Origin: Bacillota bacterium | GTDB lineage: Bacteria; Bacillota; Clostridia; Lachnospirales; Lachnospiraceae | NCBI GenBank assembly: GCA_023414875.1 | Contig: JAEZMV010000006.1 | Location: 124,001 to 188,000, forward strand | DNA: 64,000 nucleotides | Direction: 5' to 3' | In this document: positions 48,109-57,332 of the stretch, piece by piece | How positions within the stretch are numbered: position 1 is the stretch's first letter | How the letters are laid out: each line of letters opens with the position of its first letter | The notes under the pieces: model-generated | What the model was told of the DNA's origin: nothing | Seen by the model: the letters and a program-made list of their open reading frames with translations, nothing else | Database searches by the model: none | Made by a program: the position numbers and the translations under genes

Positions 48109-49836
48109 TTACTTATTTACATTATTTTCTACTTCTTTTTTCACGGCTACTAACTCCTTAAATCTTGTGTCTAATCTGATATATTCGTCTGTTCCCTGAA
48201 CATGTCTACTCAATTCACCAAGGATAACAGACAACTCATTATCAATCAGCAGCATTTCCTCTTTCTTCTCTTTCTTGGAAGCTTTTTTATCAATACTCAT
48301 ATGCTCCAAATATTCTCTTAATCCATACTCTATACGCTGGACCCTCTGATTCTCAAACACCAGGAGCTTATTGCAAATACGTTCCATCATATATCTGTCA
48401 TGGGATATTAGCAGGATGGTACCGTTGTAATCCGAAAGTACCTCCTCCAGCTTCTCTCTGCTGTTAAGGTCCAGATGGTTCAGGGGTTCATCCAGCAAGA
48501 GAAGGTCACATTCCTTCACGATTAACTGCGCTATTCTTAGCCTTGTAAGCTCTCCCAGGCTTAATGAGCCTATTAATTGGTGAAGGTTGGCCTCCAGAAA
48601 GCCCATTCGAAAGAGTAGATTATGGACATTTAACCGTTGCTCCCTCGTAGCTATGTCAAAGCAATCCAATACAACCTTATTAAAATCAAGATGGGAGATA
48701 TCCTGGCTAAGGTAACCAAGCCTTATGGATGAGCTGAAAAAGATGTCTCCCTGATTCGGTTCTTCCTTTCCCAGCAAGAGCTTAAGAAGTGTCGTCTTGC
48801 CACAGCCGTTCTCACCAAAGATTCCAACCTTCTCTCCCTTTTGAATATAGAAGGAGCTATCCCGAAAAAGTATCTTTTCTCCATATGCTTTTGTAATATC
48901 TCCGGCTTCGATTACTCTGTTTCCCTTCAACACAGCTGACTTCAGCTTAAACTCTATCCGGGTCTCCTCCTTTGGTTTTTCTACCCCTTCGATTTCAATC
49001 TTTTCCAGTCTTTTGATCCTGGATTTGACCTGAATATCCATTTTTTTCGCCTTCGCTCTTAAGAACTCTTTACCTCCCATCTTTCTACCGGAGTCAATTG
49101 CCTTCGCTGCGGATTGTCTATGCGCCTTTTCTGACCATTGTTTTAAGTTATTGATCTGTTCCTTGATTTTATTCTTCATCTCTTCCTGCTGTAAATATTG
49201 CTTTAATTGAGACTCATATCTTCGTTTTTTCTCTTCTTTGTAATAGCTATAATTACCGTTATACTCCTGCAAGCTATGATTCTCTATTTCCACAATACGG
49301 TTCACACACTCATCCAGAAAATAACGATCATGGGATATCAACAAAACTGTTCCCTTGTATTTTCTTAACTCTTGAATCAGCCACTGAACTCCCATGTAGT
49401 CAAGATGATTTGTGGGCTCGTCAAGCACCAGAAAATCAGGATTCATAGACCATATCTGAGAAAGGGAAAGCTTTGTCTTTTCTCCTCCACTCAGATGTTT
49501 TAGTTTTGTATCATCCCATTCTCTGACTTTTTTTAAACCCAAAGTGTTTGAGGTAAATAAATAATCCTGCATATTACCGATTTCCATTACCTTCTCAACA
49601 TAGGCTGATTCCTGCCTAAGGTAGCCGATATTGACCGACTTCTTATGCCAATAAAGCTTTCCGCTATCTGCCTCCAAGCCTCCGGCGATTATATTGACCA
49701 GGGTAGTTTTCCCTGCTCCGTTAAGACCTACTAATCCTATTTTTTCACCTACTGCGATATCAAAATTGATACTATTTAATATATTTGTCTCGCCATAAGC
49801 TTTTTTAATTTCCCTGCATGATAATAATAAGGGCAT
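48109..49836 (-). CDS. ABC-F ATPase (ribosome-protection type)
   Basis: 575 residues, two ABC cassettes joined by a long charged linker and a basic, Lys-rich C-terminus, the ABC-F layout. Cassette 1 has Walker A GLNGAGKT (37-44), LSGGEKTKLSL and FLVLDEPTNHLD; cassette 2 has GENGCGKTT, LSLGELTRLRIAQL and LLLLDEPLNHLD. No membrane helices, so it acts on the ribosome, displacing drugs bound to the 50S subunit (Vga/Lsa/Msr type) or a translation regulator like EttA. The leader with a peptide and terminators (49928-50187) favours the antibiotic-inducible group. Confidence 0.9.
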   Translation of the reverse strand: MPLLLSCREIKKAYGETNILNSINFDIAVGEKIGLVGLNGAGKTTLVNIIAGGLEADSGKLYWHKKSVNIGYLRQESAYVEKVMEIGNMQDYLFTSNTLGLKKVREWDDTKLKHLSGGEKTKLSLSQIWSMNPDFLVLDEPTNHLDYMGVQWLIQELRKYKGTVLLISHDRYFLDECVNRIVEIENHSLQEYNGNYSYYKEEKKRRYESQLKQYLQQEEMKNKIKEQINNLKQWSEKAHRQSAAKAIDSGRKMGGKEFLRAKAKKMDIQVKSRIKRLEKIEIEGVEKPKEETRIEFKLKSAVLKGNRVIEAGDITKAYGEKILFRDSSFYIQKGEKVGIFGENGCGKTTLLKLLLGKEEPNQGDIFFSSSIRLGYLSQDISHLDFNKVVLDCFDIATREQRLNVHNLLFRMGFLEANLHQLIGSLSLGELTRLRIAQLIVKECDLLLLDEPLNHLDLNSREKLEEVLSDYNGTILLISHDRYMMERICNKLLVFENQRVQRIEYGLREYLEHMSIDKKASKKEKKEEMLLIDNELSVILGELSRHVQGTDEYIRLDTRFKELVAVKKEVENNVNK

Positions 49837-49927
49837 ATATTTTCCTCCATCAAATTGTTATATTTCTTATTACTTATAAATTATTTGATTTTGAATACTG
49901 TCCTTGATCTATAAAACAATAGAATAA

Positions 49928-49961
49928 GGCTGTAAAAGGTACACCTAGTCCATTTACAGCC
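49928..49961 (-). terminator. Leader terminator of the ABC-F gene
   Basis: Minus strand GGCTGTAAA ... TTTACAGCC with one mismatch, followed by TTATTCTATTGTTTT. It lies 92 bp before the ABC-F ATG, i.e. inside the transcription unit, which is the position of an attenuator rather than of an end terminator. Confidence 0.7.
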
Positions 49962-50007
49962 TCAATAGTAAGTGAAGCGAAAAATCGATACACTTAGTAT
50001 AAAGAAA

Positions 50008-50027
50008 ACCATGCCAAAGAGCATGGT
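50008..50027 (-). terminator. Second leader hairpin of the ABC-F gene
   Basis: Minus strand ACCATGC-TCTTTG-GCATGGT followed by TTTTCTTTATA, a compact Rho-independent terminator shape. Together with the hairpin at 49928-49961 it lies between the leader peptide and the ABC-F ATG. Confidence 0.7.
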
Positions 50028-50149
50028 AAAGGTTATAATTTTAATGAAAGATATCATCTAAGACCCGTACTCAAAATTCAATCTGCAAAAGAAGGCATCA
50101 AAATAAAAAAGATTTTACCTCACTTCCTCTGCATCCATATTAAATTGAA

Positions 50150-50173
50150 TTATCTAAGTACGTTAATTCTCAT
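50150..50173 (-). CDS. Putative leader peptide upstream of ABC-F
   Basis: Seven codons (MRINVLR and TAA) with a GGAGG 9 bases before the ATG (50187-50183). Short leader peptides of this kind are used by ribosome-targeting resistance genes: drug-stalled ribosomes on the leader prevent formation of the downstream terminator. Drug dependence is inferred; the peptide itself is real only if this RBS is used. Confidence 0.55.
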   Translation of the reverse strand: MRINVLR

Positions 50174-50307
50174 CGAACAATACCTCCGAAGTTTTTATTA
50201 ATAAATTAATTATAACAGACCTTTCTGAATAAATAAATAGTTTTTAATTATTTTGTTAATGATTCGATTATTTTATTATTGGTGTTTTCCTTTGTCTTTA
50301 CTTTACA

Positions 50308-50336
50308 TTGCTTATTTATTTGCATTGTATTATAAT
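50308..50336 (+). promoter_or_regulatory. Promoter of the 134-aa gene
   Basis: TTGCTT (50308-50313), 17-bp spacer, TATAAT (50331-50336) on the plus strand, 41 bp before the ATG at 50377. Confidence 0.6.
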
Positions 50337-50376
50337 TGACCGAAAGTATTAGTATTTCTAATAGGAGGAATTTTAC

Positions 50377-50781
50377 ATGGCAAACAAGAACAAAAACACC
50401 GCTCAGAAGGTTGTTAAGAGTTATATCGATCTTCTTTATATGACCTCCTCTGAAGTAAGGGCGAAAGATCTTGCAGAGGTAATACAAAACACACCGGAAA
50501 TCACTGTGGAATTATGGGATGAAATGAATGTACTCGAGCTTGAGCTATCCAATCAGAACTCCGTTGATTTTGAACCCGTGGCACCCTCCTTTTCTGATCC
50601 CTCCGATGCTGCTTTTATAAAGAACCGTAATATAAAAACAATCTTCGCTGTTAACCTTTGCGAAGATGATATCAACACCCTGATACCAATATTTGAGAAG
50701 CTCATTGATCAATACCTGGGATTTCTATGTACCGACAGTGCGGATTTCAAGCCTATTTATGCAGGATCATCGAAAATCTAA
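50377..50781 (+). CDS. Hypothetical protein upstream of azlCD
   Basis: 134 residues, ATG at 50377 behind AGGAGG. Soluble, mixed alpha/beta, with EVRAKDLAEVIQNTPEITVE then WDEMNVLELEL and an acidic C-terminus. I do not recognise the family. It ends 52 bp before the azlC ATG and shares its strand, so it may be co-transcribed with azlCD. Confidence 0.75.
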   Translation: MANKNKNTAQKVVKSYIDLLYMTSSEVRAKDLAEVIQNTPEITVELWDEMNVLELELSNQNSVDFEPVAPSFSDPSDAAFIKNRNIKTIFAVNLCEDDINTLIPIFEKLIDQYLGFLCTDSADFKPIYAGSSKI

Positions 50782-50832
50782 CATCCTCGATTCTAGTAAT
50801 CTTTGAGGAAGTACTTAAGGAGCTTTTCAAAA

Positions 50833-51570
50833 ATGAAGCATAGCATTACTAAGCAAGACAATTCTCAACCTTTGAAGATAAAAGCAGCATTATTAGCTGC
50901 CTTTCCTTATACCATTCCTGTTTTTACCAGTTATATCGTTCTTGGAGCCGCCTATGGTATCTTAATGGATAGCAAAGGCTTTTCTATCTTATGGACTTTA
51001 TTGGCAAGTGTCCTTGTGTATGCCGGTTCCATGCAGTTTATTACAGTCGGCTTGCTTGCAGCAGGCTTTGATCCTCTATACACTTTTCTTATTACCTTGG
51101 GAGTGAATGCCAGACATATTTTTTATGGAATTTCCATGTTAAAACAATATCGAGGAATTGGCAGATTGAAGCCCTATCTTATTTTTACCTTAACAGATGA
51201 AACCTTCTCTCTACTCTGCTCTGCCAAAATACCGGAAGGTGTTGACCGAAAGTGGTTTTATTTTTTTGTTTCTTTTCTGGATCATTTATATTGGATTACC
51301 GGTTCTTTGATTGGTGGTATCCTTGGCAGTATGATAAAATTTGATACAAAAGGTATTGAGTTTGTCTTAACCGCACTTTTTGTGGTTATTCTGCTTAATC
51401 AATGGAAATCGACAACAAATCACCTGCCCGCCATCATAGGAATTGTCAGCGCCGTAATATGCCGGTTAATTTTTGGAGCCTCAATCATATTTATTATTGC
51501 AACAATGATTACTATTTTGATTTCAGTAACATTCCTAAAGGCTCCCATGGAAAGGGGTAAAAAAATATGA
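50833..51570 (+). CDS. azlC: AzlC-family branched-chain amino-acid permease
   Basis: 245 residues from ATG 50833, with TAAGGAG 10 bases upstream; the upstream TTG at 50803 would contain that RBS. Seven to eight hydrophobic helices and the AzlC pattern SYIVLGAAYGILMDSKGFSI then LGVNARHIFYGISML and TDETFSLLC. With AzlD it exports branched-chain amino acids and, in some species, azaleucine. The stop overlaps the azlD ATG by 4 bases (ATGA). Confidence 0.88.
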   Translation: MKHSITKQDNSQPLKIKAALLAAFPYTIPVFTSYIVLGAAYGILMDSKGFSILWTLLASVLVYAGSMQFITVGLLAAGFDPLYTFLITLGVNARHIFYGISMLKQYRGIGRLKPYLIFTLTDETFSLLCSAKIPEGVDRKWFYFFVSFLDHLYWITGSLIGGILGSMIKFDTKGIEFVLTALFVVILLNQWKSTTNHLPAIIGIVSAVICRLIFGASIIFIIATMITILISVTFLKAPMERGKKI

Positions 51571-51902
51571 CTTATTCCACGACCCAATTATATATCTTCT
51601 TTGGAATAGTAGCTATAGGTACCATCCTTACACGCTCGCTTCCCTTTCTTATCTTCCCGGAGAAAAGACCAATTCCTAAATACGTAAAATACCTTGCAGA
51701 GGTATTACCTTATACCATCACTGGAATGCTGGTTGTCTACTGCCTGAAAGACATCTCCTTTGTACAAGCGCCCTACGCGCTTCCCGAAGCCATCAGTATC
51801 ATAGTAATTATAATGCTCCATGTATGGAAAAAGAACACCCTCCTCAGCATTGGAGGCGGTGTTCTTTTGTATATGCTCTTAGTTCAGTATGTATTTAAAT
51901 AA
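51567..51902 (+). CDS. azlD: AzlD-family protein
   Basis: 111 residues, four helices, small hydrophobic partner of AzlC in branched-chain amino-acid export (opening TTQLYIFFGIVAIGTILTRS). Overlapping ATGA with azlC indicates coupled translation. Its 3' end overlaps that of the convergent HD-GYP gene by 8 bp. Confidence 0.86.
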   Translation: MTYSTTQLYIFFGIVAIGTILTRSLPFLIFPEKRPIPKYVKYLAEVLPYTITGMLVVYCLKDISFVQAPYALPEAISIIVIIMLHVWKKNTLLSIGGGVLLYMLLVQYVFK

Positions 51903-52968
51903 TTGCTTCAATCATAAGCTTATGTTCCTTTGATAAATCTACAAACCCGCTACCGATACGAACAACGGGTCTTGATAGAGCAAGCTTGTTAATCATAATC
52001 ACTTCACCCTCACGGCCGTCAGTCAGACGAACAATATTGTGCAGATAGGATTCTACAATTCGCTCCATAAAGATCATAAGATATCGAGGATCAAATTTTA
52101 GGAAACCGTCCCGTTCGAAATTCTCTACTACATCAAAAGGGCAGATAGCATTACGGTATCTACGATTTGAGGTCATTGCATCATATACGTCCGCAATCGC
52201 AATAATCTTGGCAAAATCATCGATTTGTTCCGCCACGAAACCATTCGGATAACCGCTTCCATCCGCTCTCTCATGATGCATCAGAGATGCGTATTTTATC
52301 CGAATATCTATCGGTTGATCTTTAAGAACCTGATACCCTTTAATTGTATGGGTTTTTATAATCTTAAATTCTTCTTCGTTCAGCTTTCCTACCTTGGTTA
52401 TAATTTCTTTTGGCACCAGCATTTTTCCAATATCATGAAGTAAACCGCCAAGTGTTAATACTCTGGTATCTTCAGGCGACATCTTTAACCAACCGGCAAA
52501 TACATTACAAATGAGGGATACATTTAGGCTATGTACAAAAGTCATATCATCATAGTCTCGGATTCCGTGCAGCATCTCTAAAATATGAGCACCATTACGT
52601 CCTTCCCTTAGGATTTGATCCGTATCAGCAAGCAACTTATTTACATCAAACTCCTCAGTCCCATTGATAACATTTTGGAAACTGTCTCCTACATTACTAA
52701 TCATATCAACATAAGTACGATTAAATTTTTTAAATTCCGTAGTATTACGCAGCATCTCAATGTATGATTCTTCTTTAATCGTTTCTTCCAACTTATCATC
52801 TTTATAGATTAATAGCCCATAGATGTTATAGAACCTTAACTTGGTTATCATTCTGTCATCTAAACGCGTGCCTTTTGTTATAATTAATTGATCGTTTGAT
52901 GTATAAATATCATTGGCAACCGTCATCCCGCTCTCAGCTTGATCCATCCTTATTCTAATTGCCTCCAT
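51895..52968 (-). CDS. HD-GYP domain protein
   Basis: 357 residues. The C-terminal HD-GYP domain has LLHDIGKMLVPKEI (HD) and HHERADGSGYPNG (the GYP loop), which mark cyclic-di-GMP phosphodiesterases. The N-terminal half is a helical region of unknown fold (starting RMDQAESGMTVANDIY), not a recognisable PAS or REC domain. It is preceded by a GGGGGTGAATTTC-type region and could be either a c-di-GMP hydrolase or a signalling pseudo-enzyme. Confidence 0.85.
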   Translation of the reverse strand: MEAIRIRMDQAESGMTVANDIYTSNDQLIITKGTRLDDRMITKLRFYNIYGLLIYKDDKLEETIKEESYIEMLRNTTEFKKFNRTYVDMISNVGDSFQNVINGTEEFDVNKLLADTDQILREGRNGAHILEMLHGIRDYDDMTFVHSLNVSLICNVFAGWLKMSPEDTRVLTLGGLLHDIGKMLVPKEIITKVGKLNEEEFKIIKTHTIKGYQVLKDQPIDIRIKYASLMHHERADGSGYPNGFVAEQIDDFAKIIAIADVYDAMTSNRRYRNAICPFDVVENFERDGFLKFDPRYLMIFMERIVESYLHNIVRLTDGREGEVIMINKLALSRPVVRIGSGFVDLSKEHKLMIEAII

Positions 52969-53032
52969 AAGAAATTCACCCCCACTTTCCTTGGTACCTA
53001 CTATTTGAGTATACCTTTTTGCTCACATAAAT

Positions 53033-53617
53033 TCAAGTACATTTGTCAAAATATAGCAGAACAGCTCTGCAGGGTGCACCATCACAGCCTTCCAGCTTAA
53101 GGGGTGCGGCAAAAAGAAAGTATTCTCCATCAGGAACCTCCTTCAGTACTAAACCTTCTAAAAGGACTACATCTTTACCCAACAGCTCTAAATGGACAGG
53201 CATGGGGGAATCTATCGGACCTACGCTCTGCCCCTCTACACCAACCAGGCAGATCTCGTAGCGGTTAAACAACCTTGCTATTTCCAGTGTTACAACATCG
53301 TTTCCCTTGATAAGTATCCTTTTAGGGCTAACTTCCAGGAATTTTTCCAGTTCTTCCTCGGTTCTGTAGGATGACAACTCTATTACCGAGCATGGTCCTA
53401 TACAACGGGATAGCTCTAATTGCTCTATTGTCCTTCCGTTATCATAAAAATGATAGGGCGCATCCACGTGGGTTGCATTATGTGCGCATAAGGATAAACT
53501 TGTTAAGTTACAGGGAGCTCCCTCACTGATATTCATAATTCTTTGAAAGGTAGGAGCAGGATCTCCCGGATATACCTTTCCACCAAAAAGCTCTTGGGTA
53601 ATATCATAGATTTTCAT
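53033..53617 (-). CDS. Cyclase-family protein (kynurenine formamidase-like)
   Basis: 194 residues from ATG 53617 (AAGGTGAG). The opening MKIYDITQELFGGKVYPGDP and HNATHVDAPYHF (metal-binding HxTHxDxPxH) and CLVGVEGQSVGP match the cyclase/KynB fold. Members hydrolyse N-formylkynurenine or act on other amide/lactone substrates; nothing chooses one here. It precedes exodeoxyribonuclease III on the same strand by 34 bp, so the two are probably one unit. Confidence 0.85.
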   Translation of the reverse strand: MKIYDITQELFGGKVYPGDPAPTFQRIMNISEGAPCNLTSLSLCAHNATHVDAPYHFYDNGRTIEQLELSRCIGPCSVIELSSYRTEEELEKFLEVSPKRILIKGNDVVTLEIARLFNRYEICLVGVEGQSVGPIDSPMPVHLELLGKDVVLLEGLVLKEVPDGEYFLFAAPLKLEGCDGAPCRAVLLYFDKCT

Positions 53618-53650
53618 ACTGCTCACCTTGCCTTTCAACAAACCTTTGAA

Positions 53651-54406
53651 TTAATCCTCTAACGTCAATTCTACGGGACAATGATCGCTTCCCATGATAT
53701 CCTTATGAATAAAGCAATCTTCTATCCGGTCTTTTAACCTTTCTGAGGTCAGAAAGTAATCAATACGCCAACCAACGTTCTTTTCTCGTGCTTTAAACAT
53801 ATAGGACCACCAGGTATATGCATCCGTTACCTCCGGGTACTTATATCGGAAGGTATCTATAAATCCGCTTCCTAACAACGTCGTCATTTTATCCCGCTCT
53901 TCCTGTGTAAATCCGGCACTTTTTGTATTCGTTTTTGGATTCTTGAGATCAATTTCCTGATGAGCTACGTTCAAATCTCCACATATGATTACCGGTTTCT
54001 TCTGATCAAGGTTCAATACATATGTCCTAAAATCATCCTCCCATTGCATACGATAATCAAGTCTTTCCAATTCCTTCTTTGAATTAGGAGTATAAACCGT
54101 TACCAGATAAAACTTATCGTATTCAACGGTTATCACCCTTCCCTCATCATTATGCTTATCCATACATAGATCAAAGCAGACGCTGATCGGTTCTTTTTTG
54201 CAAAATACCGCTGTTCCTGAATAGCCTTTTTTTATTGCAGAATTAAAATACTGATGATAACCCTCAAAGGAAATCTCCACCTGTTCCGGCTGTAATTTCG
54301 TTTCCTGTAGGCAGAAGATATCAGCATCCACACTTTTAAAAAACTCCGCAAAGCCCTTATTTAAGCAAGCTCTTAACCCATTCACATTCCAAGATATCAG
54401 TTTCAT
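53651..54406 (-). CDS. xth: Exodeoxyribonuclease III
   Basis: 251 residues. It removes 3' blocks and cleaves abasic sites in DNA repair. Motifs LISWNVNGLRACLNKGF, IFCLQETKLQ (Mg-binding Glu), VYTPNSKKELERLDYR, NVAHQEIDLKNPKTN and MGSDHCPVELTLE are the AP endonuclease family I motifs, complete and in order. Confidence 0.95.
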   Translation of the reverse strand: MKLISWNVNGLRACLNKGFAEFFKSVDADIFCLQETKLQPEQVEISFEGYHQYFNSAIKKGYSGTAVFCKKEPISVCFDLCMDKHNDEGRVITVEYDKFYLVTVYTPNSKKELERLDYRMQWEDDFRTYVLNLDQKKPVIICGDLNVAHQEIDLKNPKTNTKSAGFTQEERDKMTTLLGSGFIDTFRYKYPEVTDAYTWWSYMFKAREKNVGWRIDYFLTSERLKDRIEDCFIHKDIMGSDHCPVELTLED

Positions 54407-54453
54407 TTAACTCACCTATTCCTTTCCTAGATAAATGCACTACATCGTTTTAA

Positions 54454-54633
54454 CTAGGGCTTTCGCACCTGTTTTATATTCTTTTCCACCTGTTTTCTGG
54501 GTATCATTACCTGGTGCCCGCAGCCTAAGCATTTGAGGCGGAAATCCATTCCAACCCTGAGAATCTCCCATTCACTGCTGCCACAGGGATGTTGTTTTTT
54601 TAGTTTAACGATTTCACCTACATTTAAATCCAT
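54454..54633 (-). CDS. DUF951 protein
   Basis: 59 residues. GAG-rich start MDLNVGEIVKLKKQHPCGSS then EWEILRVGMDFRLKCLGCGH and IPRKQVEKNIK are the DUF951 pattern with a CxxC pair that may bind zinc. RBS AGGAGGG 7 bases before ATG. Such genes are small and often unannotated; they commonly sit next to rpsF/ssb or DNA-repair genes in Firmicutes. Confidence 0.85.
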   Translation of the reverse strand: MDLNVGEIVKLKKQHPCGSSEWEILRVGMDFRLKCLGCGHQVMIPRKQVEKNIKQVRKP

Positions 54634-54901
54634 CCCTTTACCCTCCTTTAGAGTAAATATATTAAACCAGATATATCAAGCAGTTTCTGACCTTTTTAAT
54701 CATGTAAATTATAACATAAATTATTCGCTAAGAAAAATATAATTTTATATTGCATTTTATAACAACGTGTTGTAGTATATAAATATATCTTACATAGTTT
54801 TCATTACTACATCACGCAATATTGTTTCTAGCAGATGTATAATGTATAAACGGATTGTAAATACTAATTTTACCCAGACAATTTAAAAGGAGTTGATTAT
54901 T

Positions 54902-55570
54902 ATGACATTAAAAAACGTAAAAGCAAAAGATCCCGGAAGTGCAATTACACATCTTATCGGAACCTTAATGGCTGTATTTGCAGCGACTCCACTATTGATT
55001 AAAGCGGCAAGCCAACCCAGTAGTATTCATACTATTTCCCTTGGTGTATTTATTCTCAGTATGATTTTATTATATGTTGCGAGTACTGTCTATCATACCT
55101 TTGGCAGAACAATTAAAATACACCAGCGATTGAAAAAATTTGATCATATGGCAATCTATGTACTCATCGCAGGCACTTATACCCCGATCTGTGTTATCGC
55201 TCTTGGGGGAAGCACCGGTATTGGTTTGCTGGTGCTGATATGGAGTCTCGCAATCATAGGTATCATCGTAACCGGCTTCTGGGTACACTGTCCGAAATGG
55301 TTCTCCTCAGTTGTATATATTGCGATGGGTTGGACCTGTGTGCTTGCCTTTACTCAGCTGATTAATTCCCTGCCCGGAGCTGGTTTTGCATGGTTGCTTG
55401 CAGGAGGAATCATTTATACGGTGGGTGGAGTTATCTATGCCTTAAAGCTACCAATCTTTAATAATAAACACAAATATTTTGGTTCTCATGAGATTTTTCA
55501 TCTGTTTTGCATGGGCGGCAGCTTCTGTCACTTCATGCTGATGTATCAATATATCGCGGTCATGCCGTAA
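54902..55570 (+). CDS. Hemolysin III / YqfA-family membrane protein
   Basis: 222 residues from ATG 54902 (AAAGGAG, 9 bases upstream). Seven helices, with the PAQR-like pattern DPGSAITHLIGTLMAVFAAT near the start, STVYHTFGRTIK, YIVGGVIYALKLP-like segment and SHEIFHLFCMGGSFCHF (metal-site histidines) at the end. HlyIII/PAQR proteins are membrane hydrolases with receptor relatives; the bacterial role is unclear. Confidence 0.9.
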   Translation: MTLKNVKAKDPGSAITHLIGTLMAVFAATPLLIKAASQPSSIHTISLGVFILSMILLYVASTVYHTFGRTIKIHQRLKKFDHMAIYVLIAGTYTPICVIALGGSTGIGLLVLIWSLAIIGIIVTGFWVHCPKWFSSVVYIAMGWTCVLAFTQLINSLPGAGFAWLLAGGIIYTVGGVIYALKLPIFNNKHKYFGSHEIFHLFCMGGSFCHFMLMYQYIAVMP

Positions 55571-55588
55571 CCCTATTAGAAATAACAA

Positions 55589-55618
55589 AACCGCCCCTTT
55601 CTTTATAAAGGGGCGGTT
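55589..55618 (+). terminator. Terminator hairpin after hlyIII
   Basis: AACCGCCCCTTT pairs perfectly with AAAGGGGCGGTT around CTTTAT. The T-tract is weak (CGTCAT) on the plus strand; it also faces the end of pgi on the other strand. Confidence 0.75.
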
Positions 55619-55883
55619 CGTCATATCTATGTTAAGCAGCCGAATAATTCTGGTAAGGTATCAAGGCAGTAATCTGTTCACACTCTTCATGAGGTAAAAT
55701 GGGTTCGGTTGCGAATGCTCAAAGATATGTATCCTATCCCGACATTACTGTCTTGCTACCATTTTATTGATTACTACATTATACTCTCCAATTGTTTAAT
55801 TGTTACAGAAATCCTTCGGGTGATTTTTACAATCACCCTTTCCATTTTACTTCAAGTAAGATTTCTTCGACTGCTTATCTTAA

Positions 55884-57233
55884 CTATAATCTTTTTAATA
55901 GCTCCTCACGCTGAACCTCAAAACCTGGCTTGCCAAGAAGTGCAAACATATTCTTTTTATAGCTTTCAACCCCTGGCTGATCAAACGGATTCACACCTAG
56001 GAGGTATCCGCTTACTCCACAAGCAAACTCAAAGAAATAGAATAACTCTCCAAGATAGAATTCGTTCTGCTCCGGCAAAGAAACCTGAAGATTTGGAACA
56101 TTTCCATCGGTATGCGCAAGCAACGTACCCTTCATTGCGCTCTTATTAACAAAGTCCACGCTCTTTCCTGCCAGGTAGTTGAGACCATCTAAATCAACTT
56201 CTTCCTCTTCCAGAAGAATCTCAGTTGCAGATTTCTCAATACCGATTACAGTTTCAAACATCGTTCTCTGTCCGTCCTGAATGAATTGACCCATGGAATG
56301 TAAGTCTGTTGTAAAATCAACGCTGGCAGGATAGATACCCTTTTGATCCTTGCCCTCACTTTCACCAAAGAGCTGTTTCCACCATTCCGATACAAAATGC
56401 AGGGAGGGCTCATAATTTACAAGGATTTCAATGCTTTTCCCTTTACGTAGTAAAATATTACGCACTGCTGCATATTTTAATGCATCATTTTCTTCATAAC
56501 TACTATTTAAGCAATAAGCTCTCATGCTGGCTGCGCCTTCCATAAGCTTAGTGATGTCAGCACCACTAACAGCGATCGGCAAAAGTCCAACTGCTGTAAG
56601 TACAGAATAACGTCCACCTACATCATCCGGAACCACAAAGCTTTCATAGCCTTCCTCTGTCGCAAGATTCTTAAGGGCACCCTTCGACTTATCTGTGGTT
56701 GCATAAATTCTCTTTGCTGCTTCTTTCTTTCCATATTTCTCGTTTAAAAGCTTCTTAAATACACGGAAAGCAATTGCAGGCTCCGTTGTTGTACCGGATT
56801 TACTGATAATATTGATGGAAAAATCTCGATCCCCGATCACCTCAATCAGATGATTCATATAATTACTGCTAATGTTATTACCACAGAAATAAATCTCCGG
56901 GGTTTTTCTTATTTCTTTTGATACCGAGTTATAAAAGCTATGTCTTAAAAACTCAATGGCAGCTCTTGCCCCCAAATAGGAACCGCCGATACCGATTACG
57001 AGCAGCACCTCAGAATCCTTCTGAATTTTAGCTGCAGCTTTCTGTATACGGGAAAATTCCTCCTTGTCATAATCAACGGGAAGATCAATCCATCCCAAAA
57101 AGTCATTTCCTGCTCCTGATCTGTTCACCAGCTGATTTTTAGCGGCCTCTGTGGAAGTCTTTATCATATCTAGCTCCGTATCGGAGATAAACTTTTTCGC
57201 AACAGAAAAATCGAATGATACTTTATTTGCCAT
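55884..57233 (-). CDS. pgi: Glucose-6-phosphate isomerase
   Basis: 449 residues, the length of Gram-positive PGI. It interconverts glucose-6-phosphate and fructose-6-phosphate. Conserved blocks: VIGIGGSYLGARAAIEF, IISKSGTTTEPAIAFR, VGGRYSVLTAVGLLPIA and LGVNPFDQPGVESYKKNMF at the end. The catalytic Glu and His positions look present. RBS GGAAGTA precedes the ATG. Confidence 0.97.
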   Translation of the reverse strand: MANKVSFDFSVAKKFISDTELDMIKTSTEAAKNQLVNRSGAGNDFLGWIDLPVDYDKEEFSRIQKAAAKIQKDSEVLLVIGIGGSYLGARAAIEFLRHSFYNSVSKEIRKTPEIYFCGNNISSNYMNHLIEVIGDRDFSINIISKSGTTTEPAIAFRVFKKLLNEKYGKKEAAKRIYATTDKSKGALKNLATEEGYESFVVPDDVGGRYSVLTAVGLLPIAVSGADITKLMEGAASMRAYCLNSSYEENDALKYAAVRNILLRKGKSIEILVNYEPSLHFVSEWWKQLFGESEGKDQKGIYPASVDFTTDLHSMGQFIQDGQRTMFETVIGIEKSATEILLEEEEVDLDGLNYLAGKSVDFVNKSAMKGTLLAHTDGNVPNLQVSLPEQNEFYLGELFYFFEFACGVSGYLLGVNPFDQPGVESYKKNMFALLGKPGFEVQREELLKRL

Positions 57234-57332
57234 GTTATTACTTCCTTTCTATTTTTTCTTATATTCTAACAAAGACAAATATAATATTCAATAATTTTCT
57301 GAACTTATCAATTTAAGTGAAATTTTAGAAGA

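Noticed and set aside
55709..56149. Plus-strand open frame of 146 codons across the 3' end of pgi
   Set aside because: It is mostly antisense to the conserved C-terminus of glucose-6-phosphate isomerase and has no RBS or recognisable domain. The 265 bp from 55619 to 55883 outside pgi hold no supported gene; a 28-codon minus-strand stretch there is bounded by a stop and has no start.
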